Assembly (NCBI GenBank): GCA_963851325.1
Contig: CAWKOR010000002.1
Span: forward strand, 124,001 to 188,000
DNA length: 64,000 nt
Reading direction: 5' to 3'
Source: DATGKG01 sp963851325
Lineage (GTDB): Bacteria > Desulfobacterota > Binatia > Binatales > Binataceae
The position numbers and the translations under genes are program-made. The notes beneath the pieces were generated by a model. It was not told the DNA's origin and made no database searches. It saw only the letters and a list, made by a program, of their open reading frames with translations. Below, piece by piece: positions 16,470-25,490 of the stretch (position 1 is its first letter; each line of letters starts with the position of its first letter).

Positions 16470-18146
16470 TTACATGCGCTCCGGAGCGGTAACGCCGAGC
16501 AACTCGAGGCCGAGTGCGATTCCCGACTTGAGGAGGCCGGCAAGATAGAGCCTCGACAGGCTGAGTTCGCGCTCCGGGCCGATTATACGATTGCTCGCTT
16601 TGTTGTAGTAGCGATGAAACTCCCCAGCCAATTCGAGCAGATAAAACGGCATACGATGAGGCTCGAGAGCCTGAGCGGCTCCAGTAGCCACCTCAGGAAA
16701 GTCTAGCACACGTTTAGCCAAATCCAGTTCTTCGAGGGAGAGGAGGTCGAGGTCGATTTTCGACGTATCGTCGGGAAGCATCAGGCCGGCCTTTTCGGCC
16801 TCGCGAAACACGCTGGCGAGGCGCGCATGGGCATACTGGACATAGAAGACCGGATTTTCGGGCGCCTGCTTCTTCGCGAGGTCGAGATCGAAATCGAGGT
16901 GGCTATTATGTTTGCGAAACAGAAAGAAAAAACGAACTACATCGGCACCCACCTCTTCGATCAGTTCATCGAGGGTTACGTAGGTCGCCTTGCGGGTCGA
17001 CATCTTCACCTTTTCGCCGGCGCGGGTGAGCGTGACGAACTGATAGATGATGGCCTTGATGCGCGTGGTTTCGTGCCCCAGCGCCTTGACCGCCGCGATG
17101 ACATCTTCATGCTCCGCGATGTGGTCGGCGCCGAAGACATCGACGATCAGATCGTATCCGCGCTCCAGCTTCTCGATGTGATAGGCGATATCGGGGGTCC
17201 GATAGATCGGATCCGCATCGTCACCGGAGCGCACCAGAACCCGATCCTTGGGTAGGCCGAGCGGCTCCGCCCGCAGCCATAGCGCGCCGTCGTGCCTGGT
17301 GACGAGGCCGCGATCTTCGAGGCCCGCGATGACGCGCTCGACGCGGCCGTCGCGAACCAGGTCCAGCTCGTTCTTGAACGTATCGAAATGGATGAGCAGC
17401 GTTTTGCAGGTCGCAAGAATCTCGGCGAAGATCGCCTTCACCGCCGCCGCACGGAAGACCTCGCGATCCTCGGTGTCCGCCAGCGCATCGCCCTGCTCGG
17501 TCCGCAGCGCGCGCGCGATTTCACGAATGTACTCGCCCTGGTAACCGTCCTCGGGCATCGACGCCTCGCGCCCAAGCTCCTGCAGATAGCGCACGCGGAC
17601 CGACTCGCCGAGTAACCGCATCTGACGACCGCCGTCATTGAAGTAGTACTCGCGATTGACCCTGAATCCGGCCGCCTCGTACAACCTCGCGATGGTGTCG
17701 CCCAGCACCGCGTTGCGCCCGTGTCCGACGGTCAGCGGCCCGGTCGGGTTCGCGGATAGAAACTCCACCTGCACCGTATCGTTGCCGCTCTCGCGAATCT
17801 GCCATTTGCGTGGACGGAAAAAGCTGCGGCCTTCCGCGACCGCACGCCGCATCTCGCGATGCCAATAGAGTGGCGCCATTCGGAAGTTGAGAAATCCCGG
17901 ACCAGCGACGGTTACTTCTTTCACATCGTCAGGAAGTTCGATGTGCTCCCGAATTGTCTCACCGATCGCGCGCGGCGGCTTGCCCTCCGCGCGTGCCAGC
18001 GCGAGCGCCACATTCGAGGCGATATCGCCGTGTGACGGATCCTTGGGCGATTCGGTCCCAACCGCCACTCTGGCAGATTTCAGCTTTCCGCCTGCGTGAG
18101 CCTTGTCGATTGCCGCGGAGATAATGGAGACGATGAGGTCTTTCAT
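16470..18146 (-). CDS. argS: Arginyl-tRNA synthetase
   Basis: ArgS charges tRNA-Arg with arginine. It is a class I synthetase of 558 aa. The N-terminal Add1 domain is followed by the HIGH-equivalent in SANPTGPLTVGHGRN. The KMSKS-equivalent reads KMSTRKATYVTLDELI. The C-terminal DALR anticodon-binding domain includes YVQYAHARLASV and FYLLELAGEFHRYYN. The ATG at 18146 begins MKDLIVSIISAAIDKA and fits the family. It is followed by the SPOR gene and is divergent from an SDR gene 103 bp away. A tRNA-Arg lies about 1 kb away on the same strand. Confidence 0.96.
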   Translation of the reverse strand: MKDLIVSIISAAIDKAHAGGKLKSARVAVGTESPKDPSHGDIASNVALALARAEGKPPRAIGETIREHIELPDDVKEVTVAGPGFLNFRMAPLYWHREMRRAVAEGRSFFRPRKWQIRESGNDTVQVEFLSANPTGPLTVGHGRNAVLGDTIARLYEAAGFRVNREYYFNDGGRQMRLLGESVRVRYLQELGREASMPEDGYQGEYIREIARALRTEQGDALADTEDREVFRAAAVKAIFAEILATCKTLLIHFDTFKNELDLVRDGRVERVIAGLEDRGLVTRHDGALWLRAEPLGLPKDRVLVRSGDDADPIYRTPDIAYHIEKLERGYDLIVDVFGADHIAEHEDVIAAVKALGHETTRIKAIIYQFVTLTRAGEKVKMSTRKATYVTLDELIEEVGADVVRFFFLFRKHNSHLDFDLDLAKKQAPENPVFYVQYAHARLASVFREAEKAGLMLPDDTSKIDLDLLSLEELDLAKRVLDFPEVATGAAQALEPHRMPFYLLELAGEFHRYYNKASNRIIGPERELSLSRLYLAGLLKSGIALGLELLGVTAPERM

Positions 18147-18249
18147 CAGATGAGGGATTCATGGTGCCAGATAGCGGCGATGGTGTTAAGGCGGTCGCTT
18201 GACGCGTAGCGAGTAGCGATGCGAGCGTTGGGAGCGAACGAGGTGAAGC

Positions 18250-19041
18250 ATGGAGCTTGAACTTGCCGGCAAAGTGGCAATCGTCAGCGGCGGCAGCAAG
18301 GGCATCGGACGCGCCGCCGCATTGGGTTTCGTCAAGGAAGGAGCCTCGGTGGTGGTTTGCGCGCGCGGCCGCCAGGCGCTGGATGCGACCATCGATGCGG
18401 TCGGACCTGCGGGACGCGAGCGTATCGTCGCCGTCGCCGCCGACCTTACCGATCCGGCCGCGATTCAGCGCGTCGTCGATAGCGCGATCTCCGAATTCGG
18501 GCGCATCGACATTCTGGTTAACAATGCCGGGAGCGCGCGGCCTGGCGACTTTCAGAAAATCTCCGACGACGATTGGAAGCTCGACTTCGAACTGAAGTTT
18601 TTCGGCTATGTGCGAATGGCGCGCGCGGCGATGGCGCGGATGGCCGAACGCAAAAGCGGCGTCATTGTTAATGTGATCGGAACCGGCGGATTGATTCCCT
18701 CGGCGGGCTACATGGTCGGCGGTGCCGCGAATGCGGCCCTCAATCATTTCACCAAGGCTCTCGCCGGCGAAGGTGCCAAGCACGGGGTGCGCGTGGTGGG
18801 AATCAATCCTGGGCCGATTCTGACCGAACGATTGCAATTGTTCCTCGAACAGCGCGCTCGCGAGGCGGGAGGAACACGCGGCACCGATGAAATCTTGCGC
18901 CGGATGACACCGCTAGGCCGGCCGGGCAATGCGGATGAAGTGGCCGACCTGATCCTGTTCCTCGCCTCGCCGCGCGCGGCGTTTATCCACGGCGCGAACA
19001 TCACCATCGATGGCGGCGCCAACCCCGGTCTCATCGGCTGA
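18250..19041 (+). CDS. SDR-family oxidoreductase lacking the catalytic lysine
   Basis: This 263-residue Rossmann protein has the NAD(P) motif SGGSKGIGRAAALG (TGxxxGIG type) and NNAG (DILVNNAGSA). The active-site tyrosine is present in SAGYMVGGAANAALNHFTKALA, but the canonical YxxxK lysine is glycine (Y-M-V-G-G). The C-terminus has NPGPILTERL and DGGANPG. A subgroup of SDRs shares this Y...GGAxNAAL pattern, so loss of the lysine is probably old. Activity cannot be assumed. The start ATG at 18250 has GAGGTGAAGC just upstream. It stands alone, divergent from argS. Confidence 0.85.
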   Translation: MELELAGKVAIVSGGSKGIGRAAALGFVKEGASVVVCARGRQALDATIDAVGPAGRERIVAVAADLTDPAAIQRVVDSAISEFGRIDILVNNAGSARPGDFQKISDDDWKLDFELKFFGYVRMARAAMARMAERKSGVIVNVIGTGGLIPSAGYMVGGAANAALNHFTKALAGEGAKHGVRVVGINPGPILTERLQLFLEQRAREAGGTRGTDEILRRMTPLGRPGNADEVADLILFLASPRAAFIHGANITIDGGANPGLIG

Positions 19042-19064
19042 AACTGGTTTAGGGAAGCGATGAA

Positions 19065-19141
19065 TGGCGCCCTCTGCGGGATTTGAACCCACGACCCCAG
19101 GATTAGGAATCCTGTGCTCTATCCATCTGAGCTAAGAGGGC
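19065..19141 (-). tRNA. tRNA-Arg (anticodon CCT)
   Basis: The minus strand folds as a complete cloverleaf. The acceptor is GCCCTCT paired with AGAGGGC, the D-arm is GCTC...GAGC, and the anticodon stem CAGGA/TCCTG encloses loop TTCCTAA with anticodon CCT. The T-arm is built around GGTTCAAATCC. Discriminator G is followed by an encoded CCA (19067-19065). It reads AGG codons. Confidence 0.95.
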
Positions 19142-19155
19142 GCGCCCAATACGAC

Positions 19156-20697
19156 TCAACGACTCTTCGCGGTTTCGCGATTCAATTCAACCGGACTCGG
19201 AGGAATCATTCCATCGCCGGCGCCTTCTTCGGAATGTGCGTCAGGGGTGGCCTTGCGCACGATCGGGCAGCTCCTGGATGACTCGCAATAGACGGGAAAG
19301 ACGCCGCCGGCCAGAGAACGCCGGATTTCCTGAAAGGCAGCACCGTTGCGAGTCTCCTCAATGAATTGTTCGATCGAACGGCTCCCGCGCTCGCTCCATC
19401 GAGCCAGCGGCTTTCGCCCATAACAACAGGGAAAGATGCCGCGGTTGAGAACATACAGGCTTTTCCACGGCTCACTGCAAAGGGGCTGGTTCTCGGACGC
19501 TGCATGACCCGCACGAAAATCCCTCCAATCGACATACAGATTAACACCCATCTCGTCGGCCGCCGACTGCGCCTCGGTCCCGATCTCATCGAGCTCGACA
19601 ATCGGGACAATCTCCTGGTCATAGTTGAATACGAACGACCCGCGCTGCTGAACGCGGCCATCCAGCTCCATGCAATCTTCGCGGCCCAGGTTCATGAGCT
19701 TGACCCGGTCTACGCCAATCGAGTGCATCAGCGCGAGAAAATCCGGTACTTCATGTTTGTTGGAATTCATCACTATGAAGCTGACCGTGACGTGAGGGAG
19801 GTTGCGATGCAATTTCTTTTGCCGACAAAGAATTCGCAAGTCCGCGATGATGCGATCGAAGCTATGGTCTCGATAGCGCGCGTAGCCGGCTGACGTCGCC
19901 GAGTCGATGGATATGTAAAGCATTACATTGCGGCCCAAAAGTGCTTGTCTGATCTTGCGCCGGATGGTCTTGCCGTTTGACGTAAACAGGAACGCGCGCT
20001 CGTCGGTAGCGATGAGGTCGACCAGTTGCGCGAATTCGGGATGTAGAGGAGGTTCTCCATAGCTGCAGTCATTCACCGAACTGGCTACAGACAGATAGGG
20101 TTCCAGGCTCTTGATGAATGAGAGATCGGAGATTGGCGATCCGATCTCCTCCCTCTTCATCCACTCCCACGCGCAATAGACACAGGCTTTCTTGTTCGCG
20201 ATATTGCAGCGCACCTCAATGGTGATGCGCAATAAGGGAGGAACCGACTGCAACACCACTGCCCCGGATCGAAACTCCTGATCGTTAAGTATTGCATTGG
20301 TTCGGGAGCGTTCGATCTGCGAATGTCGCTCGCCGCTGTCATGCCAAACGACCGAGCGCAGCATCACACCTAGCGGGCGTGAATCTTCGAATCGACGTAC
20401 CGGAGGATCTACCCGGAACTCGACCGTTTGATGGCTCAACGCTCCAAAATCGAAGCTGTACCAATGCCAACCAGCCCCGATCGGGGTAGCGATCGACCGG
20501 TCAGTCGCAGTCAGGAAGCCGCCGGAATCCGGTTGGCCCAATTGAAGAGCAAGGTAACGTCGCCCCGGTGGCGGACGAAGGGAGAAGACCTTGCGCGTCC
20601 AGCAAAACGGGCCATCGCCATCATGCTCGAGAGGAAAAATCCCGTCGCTGACCAAGGTATTCTGGCGGTCTATCGGTGAACTCGAGTCTTTTGTCAT
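19156..20697 (-). CDS. Radical SAM/SPASM-like protein with N-terminal beta-sandwich-like region
   Basis: The 513-residue protein starts at ATG 20697, which has GAGGGACGG upstream. The longer frame to 20823 has no RBS. Residues 1-155 look like a beta-rich domain (GGFLTATDRSIATPIGAGW, WYSFDFGALSHQTVEFRVDPP). Cys164, Cys172 and Cys175 (RCNIANKKACVYC) form a C-x7-C-x2-C cluster motif, longer than the classic Cx3Cx2C. A TIM-barrel core follows (YGEPPLHPEF, FTSNGKTI, YISIDSA). The C-terminal part has Cys-containing SPASM-like elements (PLCSEPWKSLYVLNRGIFPCCYG) and a terminal SCPIVR. The substrate is unknown. It is monocistronic next to tRNA-Arg. Neither a precursor peptide nor a glycan gene is adjacent. 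Confidence 0.75.
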   Translation of the reverse strand: MTKDSSSPIDRQNTLVSDGIFPLEHDGDGPFCWTRKVFSLRPPPGRRYLALQLGQPDSGGFLTATDRSIATPIGAGWHWYSFDFGALSHQTVEFRVDPPVRRFEDSRPLGVMLRSVVWHDSGERHSQIERSRTNAILNDQEFRSGAVVLQSVPPLLRITIEVRCNIANKKACVYCAWEWMKREEIGSPISDLSFIKSLEPYLSVASSVNDCSYGEPPLHPEFAQLVDLIATDERAFLFTSNGKTIRRKIRQALLGRNVMLYISIDSATSAGYARYRDHSFDRIIADLRILCRQKKLHRNLPHVTVSFIVMNSNKHEVPDFLALMHSIGVDRVKLMNLGREDCMELDGRVQQRGSFVFNYDQEIVPIVELDEIGTEAQSAADEMGVNLYVDWRDFRAGHAASENQPLCSEPWKSLYVLNRGIFPCCYGRKPLARWSERGSRSIEQFIEETRNGAAFQEIRRSLAGGVFPVYCESSRSCPIVRKATPDAHSEEGAGDGMIPPSPVELNRETAKSR

Positions 20698-20933
20698 CCG
20701 TCCCTCTTCTGAACCGAGCGACGCTGATGCGCTACTATGCTGGACCGCACGGTAGCGTATCACCGCGGCAGAGGCGTACCTATCGGCGTCGACGGAGAAG
20801 ATGGTAGCGGTCGAGCGGAACACTGGGGCGGCTTGGGCCTGGCCCAGTTCATAACGTTAGACGCGCGTGAGGACCGCCCCATCACCTGACCGCGACGATT
20901 CCAGCGATCACTCTGCAGATGCAGGCGATGACG

Positions 20934-21671
20934 TCACTTTAGCGTCTCTGCAAACAGGGCGGTCAGCTTTTCGAAAGCACGTTCAGCCTGCTCACGGTTG
21001 TAAACCGGTCCACCGGGGACCGTCCAGCCATGAAAGGCGCCGTCGTAAACTTCGCTTTGATACTTGCCTTTCCATGCTTCCAGCGCGAGGCCTAAGTTTT
21101 TGATCGCATCTTCCGGCATGCTCTGATCGTTGGTCGCGTGCCCTAAATACAGCCGCGCCTTGATGCTCGGGAGCACATGATGCGGGCTGCTCGGCGCGGC
21201 GGTGTATAGCCCGCCGCCATGGAACGAAGCTGCCGCGGCGATTTTATCCGGGCGCACCGCAGCGGTGCGCATCGCCATCGCACCAGTGAAGCAGTAGCCA
21301 ACCACACCCATTGCGCCGGGGCTAACAGCTTCATGCTTCGCGAGGAAATCCACGTAGTCGGCGCCATCGCGATTCATCGCATCGGGAGTCATCGGTCCCG
21401 CCAATTCCGCGAAGCGCTTCATGGTTCGCTCTTCGCCCATCGTGGGCGTGAAGTCGAACATCGGCGGTTTACCGGTGCGGTAGAATATGTTTGGCAGGAG
21501 CACCGTGTAACCTTGCTCGGCGAGCCGCCGCGCCATGTTGCGATGGTCGGGCCGAATCCCGCCGATGTCGGTAAGATGGATCACCCCGGGCTGCCGGCGG
21601 TTCTCCTGCCGATAGATAAAGCCGTCGGAATTTCCATCACTGGTTCGAATCTCGATTGGTTCCTCGATCAT
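20934..21671 (-). CDS. Dienelactone hydrolase family protein
   Basis: This 245-residue alpha/beta hydrolase carries the DLH triad: Cys127 (GVVGYCFTGAMAM), Asp182 (HATNDQSMP) and His214 (YDGAFHGWTVPG). DLH enzymes hydrolyse dienelactone to maleylacetate in chlorocatechol routes, but many family members act on other esters. The ATG at 21671 has GGAGG 6 nt upstream; the longer frame to 21746 is not needed. No chlorocatechol genes are adjacent, although an aromatic cluster lies 5 kb away. Confidence 0.85.
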   Translation of the reverse strand: MIEEPIEIRTSDGNSDGFIYRQENRRQPGVIHLTDIGGIRPDHRNMARRLAEQGYTVLLPNIFYRTGKPPMFDFTPTMGEERTMKRFAELAGPMTPDAMNRDGADYVDFLAKHEAVSPGAMGVVGYCFTGAMAMRTAAVRPDKIAAAASFHGGGLYTAAPSSPHHVLPSIKARLYLGHATNDQSMPEDAIKNLGLALEAWKGKYQSEVYDGAFHGWTVPGGPVYNREQAERAFEKLTALFAETLK

Positions 21672-21752
21672 CGATTGCCTCCGCTTCATTAGAAGTAGCG
21701 GCTTGGAAGTTTCGGACAAAAGCGCGCCCAAAGTCCACCTCGCCAATGCGGA

Positions 21753-24407
21753 CTAGTTTCCGATGCCTAGCAGCCGAATCGTTTTTCCGGCGGCCCCGGC
21801 ATGGATAATCAGCGTGTCGCGCCTCAGACCTCTTGCGGTAGGCGTGAATGTGACCGCGAGCTTGCAACCTCGTCCCGGCAGCAAGGTGATCCGCTCGTGG
21901 CACGTCGAGCGCGCCGTTTGAATCACAAAATCGGCACCAGCCGCGAGCACGAAGTTATCAATCGTGATCGGTGCGCGACTGCCTCGCCGGTTGCTTATGG
22001 TCACGAACTTCGGACCCATCGTGATCCCGATCTTCAGGCGATGGAAATTTATCGCGCCCGGCGCCGCTCCGATCGATCGGATCTGCCATGGGGCCGGCGT
22101 CGAGGTCGGCGTGCCTGTAGCCGTCGCAGTGACGACGGGAGTCGCAGTTGGAATGATGATGGGCGTGGACGTCGTCGCCAAAGTCGGAACCCAGGTCGGA
22201 GTGTTGCTCGGAATTGGCACCCGAGTTGGGAGCGGGGTTCTGACCGCGGTCGGTGTCGCTGTGAGCGTCACCGTCGTTGATGCTGTCGGCGCCGGAGTGG
22301 GACTCGAAGTCGCGGTGGCGGTGGGAATCGGTGATAACGCCGGCAACGGCACGATGCGCGCGACGAAAGCATCGAGGGTCCCGGCACGCGACACTCCGCC
22401 TCCATGATTCGGTTGCAGCGCGTCAGAGGTAGCGGGGAAATCGCTGGATTGCGCATAACCGGTAAGATACGCGTTGTCACGCGGGTCAACCGCTACGCCG
22501 AAGGCTTCATCCTGATCGCCTCCGCCGAGGTAAGTCGAATACAGCGTGACCGTACCGGTCGGATCGTATTCGTTCAGGAACGCATTCACATTCCCAGGGT
22601 CGTTGGATTGGAAGGAGCCGGGAGTAGTCGCAAGACCATTTCCGAACACGGTTCCAGCGACGAAAATGTTGCCCGATGAACCGAGCGCGATCGCGTTGGG
22701 TGACAGCAGATTCGAAAGATTCACGGAATTCAGAACGCCACCGTGCGAGTCGAGGTTTTCCAGGAATCCGAAATGTTCTCCCGATATGCCGAAGTTTCCC
22801 ACGATATGCGCCTCGCGCACTGAGTCGACCGCGATCGAGTGAGGCTCGGTGTAGCCTCCATCGCGAAAGTTGAGCAGCGTGGAAAAGTCGACCTGGCCAC
22901 CGGAAGCATCGAGGCGTAGCGCGAATCCGCAATCGCTGTTGCTCGCCGGGCAGCTTGAGCCGCCGGCGTTTCCAGCCGCATACATCGTACCCGCAACGTA
23001 AGCGTTGCCGGCATCGTCGAGGCCGATGGCATTTCCAGCCAGGTAGTTGGGAGGGCCCAGGAAGGTTGAGTATTCGAGCGCCGTGCCGGTGGGATTGAGC
23101 TTCGTAACGAACGCCGCTCGATCTTGCCCGCGCATCGGCACAAAGCTGGTTTGGTAAGCACCTGCTGTCACTGGAAAGTCGGCTGAGGTGGTCACTCCGG
23201 TCGCGAAGGCACTTCCCCTCGCATCAGTGGCGATGCCGGCCGCTGAGGAAGTCGCACTACCGTTCAAAAACGTCGAGTATATAAGTCCGCCATTCTGATC
23301 CAGGGCGGTGACAAAGGCGCTTTGGGTCCCTGCGAAGTTGGTCTGGAAGGCCCCCACCGTGACGGGGAAGTCGGCCGACATCGTGTAGCCCGCGACGTAG
23401 GCGTTGCCCGCGGCATCGACGGAGACGGCGGTTCCCTCGTCCTCGTTGCCTCCGCCCGCGTAAGTCGAGTAGATGAGCGCTGTTCCGGCCGCGTTAATTT
23501 TGCTGATGAAGACGTCGTTAGCTCCGCCCGGCGCCTCGAACAGGCTCGGCTGGAATGCGCCTGATGTGATCGGAAAATCCGCGGAATCAGTATAGCCGGT
23601 GACGATGGCCTCGCCCGCGGAATCCACCGCGATCGCGGCGCCGAAATCAATCTGAGTGCCGCCGAGATAACTCGCATACGAAACCAGCGGATCAATTATC
23701 AACGGGCGCTTGCGATCGTATGCTGCTATCGCGAAGCCAATCGATTGCGCACCGCGCATCAGGTAGCGGCCAGGTATCGTTCGCCTATTGCCGGAGGCGG
23801 TCTGATAGATGACGGGCGCCTTCTGCACCACCTGGCCATTTGAGGTTTCGATGACCAGGTCGCCGCGGGAATCGATCACGAGCTTGCGAGCGCCATCGAT
23901 ACTAAGCCGGATGCGCCGCGGATCCGCGCCGGGCGCGACGGTGAAATCGTATTCGAGGCGGCCCTCGGTCCCGCGATATTTCAGATTCACACCCGGGTAG
24001 ATATCCGCGAACTCGACGCCGCGGAAATTGGCGAGGCCCGTGAGCCATCGAGTGCGATCGCTTCCGATGAAGTAGTTGCTCTTGCCCGGAAGCGCCCCGA
24101 TGCCACTAGCGCGAGCGTTCGCATTGGCACCGTCCAACCGGATCCGCAAGATGGAATATTTGGGTGCCGGAGGTGCGATGCGAAAGCCTGGGGCTCCACC
24201 GCGCAACTTCAGCACGGCTTCGTTCGGGGCAAGAGACAGCGTGTATCCGATGCCTCGTGCGAGAAACTTTATCTTCTGGTCTGCTTGGCCTCGATTCTCT
24301 TCGAAGGAGAGGGGCAATTTGCCGTAGCGATTCACCACTGGCCTGGCATGGCATCCGAGCGCGAGAGCAAGGATGGCCAAACAGAGGATGGGGGAGGCTT
24401 TGAGCAA
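21753..24407 (-). CDS. Exported SBBP-repeat beta-propeller protein with Thr/Pro linker and C-terminal Ig-like domain
   Basis: The 884-residue protein begins with a signal peptide (ILCLAILALALGCHA; the Cys may be a lipobox). An N-terminal DUF7948-like region follows (PLSFEENRGQADQKIKFLARG, then RIDGANANARASG-type strands). Several SBBP repeats come next, of the form YSTYAGGGNEDEGTAVSVDAAGNAYVAGYT...DFPVTVGAFQ. A low-complexity Thr/Pro/Ala linker (about 680-775) leads to a C-terminal beta-sandwich of the choice-of-anchor-D type (INFHRLKIGITMGPKFVTISN...CKLAVTFTPTARG). It is probably cell-surface attached and may bind other molecules; no enzyme motif is seen. It stands alone, divergent from the FecR gene. 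Confidence 0.85.
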   Translation of the reverse strand: MLKASPILCLAILALALGCHARPVVNRYGKLPLSFEENRGQADQKIKFLARGIGYTLSLAPNEAVLKLRGGAPGFRIAPPAPKYSILRIRLDGANANARASGIGALPGKSNYFIGSDRTRWLTGLANFRGVEFADIYPGVNLKYRGTEGRLEYDFTVAPGADPRRIRLSIDGARKLVIDSRGDLVIETSNGQVVQKAPVIYQTASGNRRTIPGRYLMRGAQSIGFAIAAYDRKRPLIIDPLVSYASYLGGTQIDFGAAIAVDSAGEAIVTGYTDSADFPITSGAFQPSLFEAPGGANDVFISKINAAGTALIYSTYAGGGNEDEGTAVSVDAAGNAYVAGYTMSADFPVTVGAFQTNFAGTQSAFVTALDQNGGLIYSTFLNGSATSSAAGIATDARGSAFATGVTTSADFPVTAGAYQTSFVPMRGQDRAAFVTKLNPTGTALEYSTFLGPPNYLAGNAIGLDDAGNAYVAGTMYAAGNAGGSSCPASNSDCGFALRLDASGGQVDFSTLLNFRDGGYTEPHSIAVDSVREAHIVGNFGISGEHFGFLENLDSHGGVLNSVNLSNLLSPNAIALGSSGNIFVAGTVFGNGLATTPGSFQSNDPGNVNAFLNEYDPTGTVTLYSTYLGGGDQDEAFGVAVDPRDNAYLTGYAQSSDFPATSDALQPNHGGGVSRAGTLDAFVARIVPLPALSPIPTATATSSPTPAPTASTTVTLTATPTAVRTPLPTRVPIPSNTPTWVPTLATTSTPIIIPTATPVVTATATGTPTSTPAPWQIRSIGAAPGAINFHRLKIGITMGPKFVTISNRRGSRAPITIDNFVLAAGADFVIQTARSTCHERITLLPGRGCKLAVTFTPTARGLRRDTLIIHAGAAGKTIRLLGIGN

Positions 24408-24841
24408 TGAAAGTGGAACCGCCTTGGACTGAAGTGAGCTGCAAGGAAATGCGATGAGCTCTTGTGGCTAATCATAGCACAACAGTCTTGGACAATCTAA
24501 GGTATTAATAGAGATAAGTCATTATATAAAACATATCAAACGATAAATAGGATTCTTCCTGCCACCATTCGCGTGGCGTGAGGAATGTAGCAGTTCGCGT
24601 GCTTTCTCGAGGCACTTCGGCTTCCCGTAAGCCGCACGCTTGCTGAAGACAATCCGGGCTCGTCTGACTCCCAGCCCCAGGCATAGTCAGCCGCCATTGA
24701 AATTGGTCGTAGTGCCGCAGTCGTTTGTCTCACGCCCCACTTGCTCGGTATTTTGATTCCTCTTCGCGTTGACGTGTGAGCCTCGACTCGGTTTCCAACT
24801 CACTCTCGATTGCGATGCTTGTATCTGGAGCCACCTCAACG
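24408..24841. other. AT-rich intergenic region between divergent genes
   Basis: This is 434 bp with no credible gene. Bases 24470-24550 are strikingly AT-rich for this genome (ATTAATAGAGATAAGT, ATTATATAAAAC) and probably hold promoters for the SBBP protein (minus) and the FecR protein (plus). I could not pin a single -35/-10 pair with confidence. Confidence 0.5.
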
Positions 24842-25489
24842 ATGAATCGATCCCTCAGTACAACCGCATTTATGTTGATGTTATTTTCGATTTCGCAAAT
24901 ATCCGCCGCCCAGGACACCCCAGTCGGCTCGATTTCCAAAATCTCCGGTACCGCGATGCTCCAACGCTCCGGCACCGAGGTCGCGCTCGCGATGGGGATG
25001 CCGGTGGCCATCGGCGACAAAATTGTCACCTCGGCAAAGGCGCAGGTATCCCTGACCTTCACCGACGGGAGCAAGGCCGAACTCGGCGAATTGACATTCT
25101 TGACGATCGAAAAATATGACCTCGCCGGCTCCGCTCGCAAAACCTCGTGGTTGGATCTTTGGGTCGGACGCCTTCGCACCATCGTCAAGGTCGCGACCGG
25201 CAACCAGCCCAGTTTCGAGGTCCATACCCCCAATGCCGTGGTCGCCGTGCGAGGAACTGACTTCGAGACCGAGTTCGTCAAGGATCGCCCCTGCCCCGAG
25301 GACCACAGCTGCATGCGCTATACGACTGTGGGAGTCTCCCAGGGCGTCGTCGCGGTCAGCAACCCCGGCAAGCCTGCCGCCGCGATCGAGGTGGCCTCGG
25401 GCTTCGAGACCACCGTCGCATGCGAGTCGCCGCCAACTTCGCCCGCGCCGCTTGGAATGCGGGACATGGGCGCGCCCGGATATCATTAG
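24842..25489 (+). CDS. Exported FecR-domain protein
   Basis: ATG 24842 opens a clear signal peptide (MNRSLSTTAFMLMLFSISQ, cleavage near ISAAQ) of a roughly 215-residue mature-plus-signal product. The in-frame upstream codons to 24776 lack this logic. The FecR domain runs about 30-170, with VGSISKISGTAMLQR, IGDKIVTSAKAQVSLTFTDGSKAELGE and the hallmark FEVHTPNAVVAVRGTDFETEF. Classical FecR proteins relay signals to an ECF sigma factor. Stand-alone exported ones like this lack the TM arrangement and are usually of unknown role. One bp separates its stop from the next start, so it is co-expressed with the outer-membrane protein. Confidence 0.85.
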   Translation: MNRSLSTTAFMLMLFSISQISAAQDTPVGSISKISGTAMLQRSGTEVALAMGMPVAIGDKIVTSAKAQVSLTFTDGSKAELGELTFLTIEKYDLAGSARKTSWLDLWVGRLRTIVKVATGNQPSFEVHTPNAVVAVRGTDFETEFVKDRPCPEDHSCMRYTTVGVSQGVVAVSNPGKPAAAIEVASGFETTVACESPPTSPAPLGMRDMGAPGYH

Positions 25490-25490
25490 G

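Noticed and set aside
19156..20697. Radical SAM/SPASM gene as the maturase of the peptide cluster
   Set aside because: It lies about 23 kb from the precursor genes beside a tRNA, with unrelated operons between; no sequence link to the cluster.
24536..24733. 65-codon minus-strand ORF in the AT-rich gap
   Set aside because: No ribosome site or recognisable features; lies in probable promoter DNA between divergent genes.
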